From assembly GCF_020991415.1 (NCBI RefSeq), contig NZ_JAJMOY010000008.1, positions 62,001 through 126,000 of the forward strand: DNA of 64,000 bases, read 5' to 3'. Of this stretch, positions 24,455 to 30,477 are shown one piece after another; the stretch's first letter is position 1, and the number at the start of each line of letters is the position of its first letter. The notes beneath the pieces were generated by a model. It did not search any database. It saw only the letters and a list, made by a program, of their open reading frames with translations, and had not been told where the DNA came from. The translations under genes and the position numbers were made by a program. Origin of the DNA: Flavobacterium sp. ENC (GTDB lineage Bacteria > Bacteroidota > Bacteroidia > Flavobacteriales > Flavobacteriaceae).

Positions 24455-25180
24455 TTATAATGTATTGAATAATTTCTTCAGTCGAAGTGATATTACACCC
24501 AGGATCGCTTCCTTAATGATTGCATTACTCATTTTCGAAACTCCTTTGGTACGGTCTGTAAAAATAATCGGCACTTCTGAAATTTCAAATTTACCACAAT
24601 ACGTCCTGTATTTCATTTCAATCTGAAAAGCATAGCCTACAAATTTAATTTTATTGAGGTTGATCTTTTCCAGTACTTCCCTTTTATAACAGACAAAACC
24701 GGCTGTAGCATCATGAATTTTCATTCCGGTAATGAATTTCACATACACCGAAGCAAAATACGACATCAAGACGCGGCTTAATGGCCAGTTCACTACATTT
24801 ACACCTGTTACATAACGCGATCCTATCGCCAAATCGGCACCTCCGAAATGGCAGGCATCGAACAATTTTTCAAGATCATTTGGATTATGGGAAAAGTCGG
24901 CATCCATTTCAAAAATGAAATCGTATTTTCGTTCTAAAGCCCATTTAAAACCATGAACATAAGCGGTTCCCAGACCGGATTTTTTAGCTCTTACTTCCAG
25001 GAAGAGTCTTCCCGGAAATTCTTCCTGCAATGCAACTACCTTATTAGCAGTGTGATCCGGAGAATTATCATCGATTATTAAAAGATGAAAAGGCTTATGT
25101 TGAGAAAGTACTGCTCTGACTATACTTTCTATGTTTTCTATTTCGTTATAAGTGGGAATTATGACAATACAATCATTCAT
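24455..25180 (-). CDS. Polyprenol monophosphomannose synthase-like glycosyltransferase (GT2)
   Basis: 241 residues of the GT2/DPM1 type. The nucleotide-sugar fold shows VIIPTYNEIENIESIV at the start, LLIIDDNSPDHTA, then FIFEMDADFSHNP (the DxD-like metal site) and the acceptor region VVNWPLSRVLMSYFASVYVK. DPM-type enzymes transfer mannose (or a related sugar) from a nucleotide donor to a polyprenyl phosphate at the membrane. There is no C-terminal multi-pass membrane domain, as in the short DPM1 class. First gene of the run with pyrC and the DUF4296 gene, with a -7 box at 25202. Confidence 0.88.
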   Translation of the reverse strand: MNDCIVIIPTYNEIENIESIVRAVLSQHKPFHLLIIDDNSPDHTANKVVALQEEFPGRLFLEVRAKKSGLGTAYVHGFKWALERKYDFIFEMDADFSHNPNDLEKLFDACHFGGADLAIGSRYVTGVNVVNWPLSRVLMSYFASVYVKFITGMKIHDATAGFVCYKREVLEKINLNKIKFVGYAFQIEMKYRTYCGKFEISEVPIIFTDRTKGVSKMSNAIIKEAILGVISLRLKKLFNTL

Positions 25181-25201
25181 TTTTCTGGGTAAATTTCACC
25201 G

Positions 25202-25209
25202 CAAAAGTA
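25202..25209 (-). promoter_or_regulatory. -7 promoter element TACTTTTG for the mannosyltransferase-pyrC run
   Basis: Exact TAnnTTTG match on the minus strand, 21 bp before the start codon. Confidence 0.5.
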
Positions 25210-25271
25210 AACTTTTTATGGCATTTGATTCATAATAAATTTATAATAAAAGTATTGATATAAAAAATTAC

Positions 25272-25279
25272 TAATTTTG
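25272..25279 (+). promoter_or_regulatory. -7 promoter element TAATTTTG close to the DUF4271 start
   Basis: Exact TAnnTTTG match that ends 7 bp before ATG 25287, which leaves room for only a very short leader. A TTG at 25255-25257 is closer than the standard -33 distance. Confidence 0.45.
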
Positions 25280-25286
25280 TAACGTT

Positions 25287-25955
25287 ATGATTGAACAACT
25301 TCATCCCCGTATTTTCGAAAACAAGGATTGGGCAACATTTTTATTTGTGTTGGCCTTTGGTCTTGTGGCCATTACTAAATCAGCATACGAAGCGAGATTT
25401 AGCGAATTCAGCAAGCTTATTTTTTCAGATAAATATGCTAAAATCTATCGTGATACAAGCAATCTGAAAGGCAGTTTCATTGTCGGTTTGTTCTTTGTGC
25501 AAATTATTTCCTTTGCATTTTTCATTCAGCTTACGATGCATATTTTCGGATATGCCTCAAAAACAGACTGGGTTTTATTTATTCAGATCGCCACATTTTT
25601 GCTTTATTTTATTCTTGCAAAATATTTAATCGAAAAAATCGTTGCTACTTCATTCAATATTGAAGAATTTATCGACCTTCTTAACTTACAAAAAGCAACA
25701 TACCGAACCTATATTGGCGTTTTGATCCTTCCTTTTAATGCCATTTTATTTTATTATGACAATATTCCGAAAAGTGTACCGCTAGCAATCATCGGTGTTT
25801 CACTATGTATAAGTCTATTCTCATACTTTATTTCAATTAAAACATATCAAAATATAATAATCAGCAAGTTATTTTATTTTATTTTATATCTTTGCGCTCT
25901 TGAAATAGCCCCTTATTATTTCATGTATTATTGGATTACAAAAGAGGCGGCTTAG
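25287..25955 (+). CDS. DUF4271-family integral membrane protein
   Basis: 222 residues with about six membrane segments. It opens with a short cytoplasmic piece (MIEQLHPRIFENKDWATFLF) and shows the DUF4271 pattern of hydrophobic segments with KYAKIYRDTSNLKGSF between the first two, and a QKATYRTYIGVLILP stretch. The family is found in Bacteroidota and is typically next to uroporphyrinogen-III synthase, as here. Function is unknown. The next gene begins 14 bp after its stop, so the two are probably one operon. Confidence 0.85.
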   Translation: MIEQLHPRIFENKDWATFLFVLAFGLVAITKSAYEARFSEFSKLIFSDKYAKIYRDTSNLKGSFIVGLFFVQIISFAFFIQLTMHIFGYASKTDWVLFIQIATFLLYFILAKYLIEKIVATSFNIEEFIDLLNLQKATYRTYIGVLILPFNAILFYYDNIPKSVPLAIIGVSLCISLFSYFISIKTYQNIIISKLFYFILYLCALEIAPYYFMYYWITKEAA

Positions 25956-25969
25956 TAAAAGTTTATAAT

Positions 25970-26719
25970 ATGAAAGTGAAAACAATTTTGGTGTCACAGC
26001 CTGAACCTAAAGTGGAAAATTCTCCTTACTTTGAGCTCCAACAAAAACACAAAATAAAAATTGATTTCAGACCATTTATTCATGTGGAGGGGGTTAACGC
26101 AAAAGAGATTAGATTACAGAAAATTGATCTAAATCATTACACTGCGATTATTTTGACAAGCAGAAATGCCGTAGATCATTTTTTCAGAGTAGCGGATGAA
26201 ATGCGCTATAAAGTTCCTGAAGGACTGAAATATTTTTGTCAATCTGAAGCCGTAGCATTTTACCTGCAGAAATATGTAGTGTACAGAAAGCGTAAAATTT
26301 ATGTAGGTGCAAAAGATTTTGCAGATTTATCTCCATTAATTAAAAAATACAAGGACGAAAAGTTCTTACTTCCGGCTTCTGACCAGTTAAATGCAGATGC
26401 TCCTATTACTTTAAACAATCTTAAAGTAGACTGGACTCAGGCCATTTTTTACAAAACGGTAATGAGTGACCTATCTGATCTGGCAGATGTTTATTATGAT
26501 GTCCTGGCCTTTTTTAGTCCAACCGGAATAAAATCTTTGTTCAAAAATTTCCCGGATTTCAAACAAAACGACACCCGAATTGCTGTTTTCGGAAGTACCA
26601 CTCAAAAAGAAGCTTTAGATTACGGATTAAGAATTGATATTCTTGCTCCGACTCCTGAAACTCCTTCCATGACAATGGCTTTGGAAAAATACATCAGTGA
26701 AGCCAATAAAGGAAAATAG
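25970..26719 (+). CDS. hemD: Uroporphyrinogen-III synthase (HemD family)
   Basis: 249 residues. The HemD fold is visible in two halves: KVKTILVSQPEPKVENSPYF at the start, the TAIILTSRNAVDHFF segment near residues 55-70, an AVAFYL region, and the second half with YYDVLAFFSPTGIKSLFKNF and a GSTTQKEALDYGL segment, matching the 'SP.gv..' and 'iG..Ta.al...G' features of the family. The reaction is cyclisation of hydroxymethylbilane for heme and siroheme. Catalytic residues are poorly conserved in the family, so the call rests on fold pattern. The longer frame from 25931 overlaps the preceding gene; ATG 25970 fits the family start. Confidence 0.8.
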   Translation: MKVKTILVSQPEPKVENSPYFELQQKHKIKIDFRPFIHVEGVNAKEIRLQKIDLNHYTAIILTSRNAVDHFFRVADEMRYKVPEGLKYFCQSEAVAFYLQKYVVYRKRKIYVGAKDFADLSPLIKKYKDEKFLLPASDQLNADAPITLNNLKVDWTQAIFYKTVMSDLSDLADVYYDVLAFFSPTGIKSLFKNFPDFKQNDTRIAVFGSTTQKEALDYGLRIDILAPTPETPSMTMALEKYISEANKGK

Positions 26720-26740
26720 TCCCTTTTAAAATATAATTTC

Positions 26741-26790
26741 AAAATTCCAAATCCCAACTTTAACCTGTTGGAATTTGGAATTTTTATTTT
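26741..26790 (+). terminator. Intrinsic terminator, AATTCCAAAT family
   Basis: AAATTCCAAATCCCAAC pairs with GTTGGAATTTGGAATTT across an 8-9 nt loop and runs into TTTTATTTT. The same words form hairpins after leuS (30411-30465) and after the Kef antiporter gene (42427-42468), and appear without a hairpin near 63777-63812. Confidence 0.75.
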
Positions 26791-26862
26791 AAAATCATTT
26801 AAAGTACTTTTGATTTCTATTCTAAACCAAATTACCAGAATTAGTTTCAAATATCAACTCTT

Positions 26863-27333
26863 ATGAAAATCAACTCTCTCCTAATTGAAATTGACGGTAT
26901 CGATAAAGAAATTCTTCGTTATCTAATGGATGATGCCCGAAAACCCATTTTACAAATTGCCAATAAAATAGGCATTTCGGGAGCTGCTATTCACCAGCGT
27001 CTGAAGAAACTGGAGCAGTCGGGAGTAATTTCAGGCTCAAAATTTACCGTAAACCCAAAAGTACTGGGCTACAACACCATGGCATTTATAGGCGTGTACC
27101 TCGACAAAGCTTCCCGAAATTCTGAAGCCGTAAAAGATCTGAAAAAAATCCCCGAGGTTTTAGAATGTCACTACACAACCGGAAACTGGTCTGTCCTGAT
27201 AAAAATCATCTGTCGTGACAACGAACACCTAATGCAGCTCCTAAACACTAAAATACAAGCCATAGAAGGCGTTTCCAGAACAGAAACTTTCATCTCACTG
27301 GACCAGCAGATTGACAGGCAGATTCAGCTTTAG
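26863..27333 (+). CDS. Lrp/AsnC-family transcriptional regulator
   Basis: 156 residues. The N-terminal winged helix shows IDGIDKEILRYLMDDARKPI and QIANKIGISGAAIHQRLKKL (residues about 10-60), then VISGSKFTVNPKVLGYNTMA leads into the RAM ligand-binding domain (VPEVLECHYTTGNWSVLIKI-like region and ISLDQQIDRQIQL at the end). Lrp-type proteins respond to amino acids. Targets are unknown; no adjacent transport or catabolic gene points to one. It is convergent with the zinc peptidase gene, and a nested pair of hairpins fills the gap. Confidence 0.9.
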   Translation: MKINSLLIEIDGIDKEILRYLMDDARKPILQIANKIGISGAAIHQRLKKLEQSGVISGSKFTVNPKVLGYNTMAFIGVYLDKASRNSEAVKDLKKIPEVLECHYTTGNWSVLIKIICRDNEHLMQLLNTKIQAIEGVSRTETFISLDQQIDRQIQL

Positions 27334-27448
27334 AATTAGATAATGTGTCAATGAGATAATTTGATAATTTGATAATTCTAAAAATAACAAACCCGACACG
27401 TTTAAAAACATATCGGGTTAAATGATCTAATTGACACATTATCTAATT
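27334..27448. repeat. Nested inverted repeats between convergent genes
   Basis: Outer arms 27334-27352 and 27430-27448 are perfect 19-bp complements. Inside lies an AACCCGACA...TATCGGGTT hairpin (27390-27419) of the same family as the palindromes in the 53.5-kb array. The inner hairpin is a plausible two-way terminator; the outer repeat would bring the ends of the whole spacer together. Confidence 0.75.
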
Positions 27449-27454
27449 ATCTAA

Positions 27455-28141
27455 TTAATTCCTCCTGCTTCCCGAATAAATCGAGATATAGTACAACAAC
27501 GTGGCTATAGATCCGATAGCCGCTACAACATAAGTCCTTGCGGCCCATTTTAAGGCATCTTTTGCCCCTGCCTGTTCTTCCTGTGTCAGCATGTGTTTGT
27601 TTTCGAGCCAGGCGAGCGCACGATTACTGGCGTCATACTCTACCGGCAAAGTGATGATAGAGAACAAAGTTGTTGCCGCAAAAATAATGATTCCGATCAG
27701 CAGCAATTGCGGAAAAGTACGGATCATCAAAATTCCTGCTAATAAAATCCATTGCATGTAGCTGGACGCTACATTTACAATTGGTACTAACTTAGAACGC
27801 ATTGTCAGCCATTCGTAACCTATCGAATGCTGTACCGCGTGACCACATTCGTGTGCGGCAACAGCAGCCGCAGCTGCATTGCGATGATTATAAACGGCTT
27901 CACTTAAATTTACTGTTTTATCTCCCGGATTATAATGATCCGTTAGCTGTCCCGGAGTTGAAATAACACGAACATCCGTAATTCCATTATCAGCCAGCAT
28001 TTTTTCTGCAATCTCAGCACCACTCATTCCGTTTCTCAATTGCAGCTTAGAATATAATTCGAATTTACTTTTTAGTTTTGAACTTACCATCCAGCTGAAT
28101 AACATAATGGCTCCGGCAAGAATTAAATATCCACTTCCCAT
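27455..28141 (-). CDS. Membrane zinc metallopeptidase (YugP/DUF2265 family)
   Basis: 228 residues. One N-terminal membrane segment (LILAGAIMLFSWMV), then a domain with the zinc-peptidase motif HECGH (residues 97-101, in VAAHECGHAVQHSIGYEWLT), then two or three further membrane segments (ILLAGILMIRTF, LLLIGIIIFAATTLFSIITL) and a final TYVVAAIGSIATLLYYISIY. This order is that of the YugP-type neutral zinc peptidases of unknown substrate. The third zinc ligand is likely Glu in EYDASNRALAWLE. A possible -7 box TAACTTTA lies at 28166-28173 on this strand. Confidence 0.87.
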   Translation of the reverse strand: MGSGYLILAGAIMLFSWMVSSKLKSKFELYSKLQLRNGMSGAEIAEKMLADNGITDVRVISTPGQLTDHYNPGDKTVNLSEAVYNHRNAAAAAVAAHECGHAVQHSIGYEWLTMRSKLVPIVNVASSYMQWILLAGILMIRTFPQLLLIGIIIFAATTLFSIITLPVEYDASNRALAWLENKHMLTQEEQAGAKDALKWAARTYVVAAIGSIATLLYYISIYSGSRRN

Positions 28142-28301
28142 ATCTTTATTTTTTTGATTGAATTTTAAAGTTACGAAACAGACAGCAATTTCTGAACCAA
28201 TTTAACAAAATGCCAAAATGACATTTCGAATCTGATAAAATTTCAGATTAATCGATTGTCCTTCAAAAGAAAGCCTTGTAAACGAATACAAAGCTTCCCT
28301 T

Positions 28302-28892
28302 TCATGATTCCAATTGCTCATTGACCTCTTCAAACTTCTCAATAAGACTATCAATCTTTTCCTTTTGTTTCTGAATTTGTTTCGGGCGCAGGTAAAACCA
28401 GTTAAATCCTATCCACAACAACGTAATTCCATACGTTATTAAGGCATAGAAAACCGTCATTCTCGAAGCGTATTCATACATGTACAGGCAAATCCCGGTC
28501 ATAAGAAGGATAAAATACCAGCTCAGGACTACAGACTGTATAAATTGTTGCTTTTTTCTAATCAAAATAAGCTGCTGTAAATATTCGTGATTGTCCTGTG
28601 TGGCATCGCTATTTTTATAGATATTGAATAACCTGTTGTAGAACCCCACGTAAATCACCATAGCCAAAATTCCAAGAATGATTCCGATTTTAGTGGAAAT
28701 AAATTGCGGCTGATAGTAATACCATACAAAAATCATAAAAGTGCTTGTTGCAGCAAGCAAAATATTAGTTTTCCAAATGGAACGTACACCTGCTTTTTTA
28801 AACTGTTTTACTCTTTCCAGCAAATCCTCAATATCAGGCTGACTTATGGCTTGTTTCTTCCATAAATCCTTAAAGTCAATATTATTGTCCAT
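28302..28892 (-). CDS. Membrane protein coupled to an ECF sigma factor (possible anti-sigma)
   Basis: 196 residues. A cytoplasmic N-terminal section (about residues 1-42, with DFKDLWKKQAISQPDIEDLL) precedes four hydrophobic segments (about 43-60, 68-86, 116-134 and 144-165), and a charged helix ends the protein (KQIQKQKEKIDSLIEKFEEV). Its start overlaps the stop of the sigma-factor gene by 11 bp, the normal layout for a membrane anti-sigma factor. No zinc-type anti-sigma motif is present, so the role is inferred from position only. Confidence 0.75.
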   Translation of the reverse strand: MDNNIDFKDLWKKQAISQPDIEDLLERVKQFKKAGVRSIWKTNILLAATSTFMIFVWYYYQPQFISTKIGIILGILAMVIYVGFYNRLFNIYKNSDATQDNHEYLQQLILIRKKQQFIQSVVLSWYFILLMTGICLYMYEYASRMTVFYALITYGITLLWIGFNWFYLRPKQIQKQKEKIDSLIEKFEEVNEQLES

Positions 28893-29352
28893 TTTCTTTA
28901 AATTTTTGAGTCAGTTTTTCTTTAATCCTATGAATTTTAACTCTGATATTCGATTCCGAAAGGCCGACAATTTTGGCAATTTCCGTCTGTTTTACTTCTT
29001 CCAGCTCCAGCGAAATAATAATACGATCCATTTCCGGAAGCCCGGCAATACATTGATACAGAAACTGAATTTGCGGCTCTACTGAATAGTGTTGCTCTTC
29101 TGTAATGTGAGATGGAAGTTCGGCTTTTGGAAAACGTTTTTCTTTTTCAATCTGTCTCAGACAATTGTTGGAAGCAATTCTGAATATCCAGGTTCCTATA
29201 CCCGATTCGTTCCTGAACGTATCCAGCTTTTGCCATACAATAATGAAAGTTTCCTGAGCCAGGTCCTGTGCAAGATCACGATCATTGACAAAACCCATAC
29301 AAAGTCTGAATATCCGCTCCCAATAGGTTTTGTAGATATTTTCAAACTCCAT
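28882..29352 (-). CDS. ECF-type RNA polymerase sigma factor
   Basis: 156 residues of sigma-70 family regions 2 and 4. Region 2 includes IYKTYWERIFRLCMGFVNDR and DLAQDLAQETFIIVWQKLDT with the -10 binding WIFRIASNNC helix; region 4 has LPEMDRIIISLELEEVKQTE then IAKIVGLSESNIRVKIHRIK, the -35 reader. No region 1 or 3, so it is of ECF size. The preceding hydrolase gene ends in a TAATG overlap with the start of this gene, and the following gene overlaps its end by 11 bp, so the three are probably translated together. The signal is unknown. Confidence 0.9.
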   Translation of the reverse strand: MEFENIYKTYWERIFRLCMGFVNDRDLAQDLAQETFIIVWQKLDTFRNESGIGTWIFRIASNNCLRQIEKEKRFPKAELPSHITEEQHYSVEPQIQFLYQCIAGLPEMDRIIISLELEEVKQTEIAKIVGLSESNIRVKIHRIKEKLTQKFKENGQ

Positions 29353-30203
29353 TATTTCACTTTTATAAAGTTATTCAGGTGTTTAAAATAAAAGTCCTTG
29401 TCATCATACATAATAAAATGTAATCCTTTGGTCGCGTATTGAAGATTGGCCAGTTTTAATTTTTCATATTGCTTTTCGATGGCAGGTTTAAGATTCACAA
29501 AATAAGATTCCAGTAAAACTAATGTCGGGCATTTTACGGTTGCAATCTTATCTCTTAAATCGGTATTGGAAAAATCACAGTACATTTCGCCAAACGTTTT
29601 TCGGTCTGATTTGGTGCTCCACCCCAGTAATAATTCATGCTTCGTAGTATCTGCGGTCAGCTTGGGAAGGTATTTTTTTTGATTGTCATAAAACTCCTGA
29701 TCGGTCAGGCTCATCATTGCAGCAACCATTGGCATACAATCATTATTTTCTTTTGTTTTAAAAGAAGGATCCATCAATGCAGCCAGACACGGAACTGCAT
29801 CTACCACGACAATTCGATCTGCCAAATCCGGATAATCAGCAGCAATAGCCAGGGCCAGTCCTCCGCCCATGCTATGCCCGATTATAATTGGTTTTACGAT
29901 TTTATGATCCGTTATATAAGCGACAATTGCCTCTTCCCAATTTTTAAAAGAAGCATTGGCCTGTGGAGCCACTCCGGCAAAACCAGCCATTGTTAAAGTA
30001 TAACAGGTAAAACTTTTTTCGAAATTGGCTTTTGTATCATTCCAGACTTCTCCTGAAGACGCAAAACCGGGAATGAATAAAATAGATTGTTTTCCTTTTC
30101 CTGATTTAACAACTTCAAACGGATATGATTTTGTTTGCGCAAAAACATTTAAACATAAAGCCGAAAATAATAATGCGACAACTAAGAAGATATGCTTTTT
30201 CAT
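29352..30203 (-). CDS. Exported alpha/beta hydrolase
   Basis: 283 residues with signal peptide (MKKHIFLVVALLFSALCLNV, cut near FAQ). The alpha/beta hydrolase fold shows the oxyanion-region motif FIPGFASSGEVW, the nucleophile elbow GHSMGGG with Ser111, an Asp in the VVVDAV strand region or downstream in CPTLVLLESYFV, and His in TKGLHFIMYD near the C-terminus. Probably periplasmic or surface-attached. Its stop codon shares a base with the start of the ECF sigma gene (TAATG), which suggests coupled expression. Substrate unknown: esters or related compounds are possible. Confidence 0.87.
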   Translation of the reverse strand: MKKHIFLVVALLFSALCLNVFAQTKSYPFEVVKSGKGKQSILFIPGFASSGEVWNDTKANFEKSFTCYTLTMAGFAGVAPQANASFKNWEEAIVAYITDHKIVKPIIIGHSMGGGLALAIAADYPDLADRIVVVDAVPCLAALMDPSFKTKENNDCMPMVAAMMSLTDQEFYDNQKKYLPKLTADTTKHELLLGWSTKSDRKTFGEMYCDFSNTDLRDKIATVKCPTLVLLESYFVNLKPAIEKQYEKLKLANLQYATKGLHFIMYDDKDFYFKHLNNFIKVK

Positions 30204-30410
30204 TTTTTGATAATTTTAAATAGTTACTGAATCAAATTCGCCTTTTGGATACCGGAAGAATTAAAATGTTACAAACTTCAACTCTTTTTTTTCAATTAAG
30301 TGCGTAAATATATAGTGCGCCTTTCAAATTCGATGAATACCCGCATACAATTAAACATAGATTTAACAAATAGCCGATAAGTTCGGATAATTGAAGTGTG
30401 AGAATTTTAA

Positions 30411-30465
30411 ACAAAAAAAATCCCAAACCCCAACAAAAGTTGGAATTTGGAATTTTTAAATATTG
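30411..30465 (-). terminator. Terminator of leuS
   Basis: On the minus strand a TTCCAAATTCCAACTTTT...GTTGGGGTTTGGGATT hairpin followed by a T run lies directly after the leuS stop. It belongs to the AATTCCAAAT family. The rest of the 30204-30477 spacer is AT-rich; I see no further feature. Confidence 0.7.
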
Positions 30466-30477
30466 GATTTTATTTGG

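Noticed and set aside
26620..26850. 76-codon minus-strand frame in the hemD-Lrp spacer
   Set aside because: It overlaps the end of hemD and the terminator hairpin and has no recognisable product.
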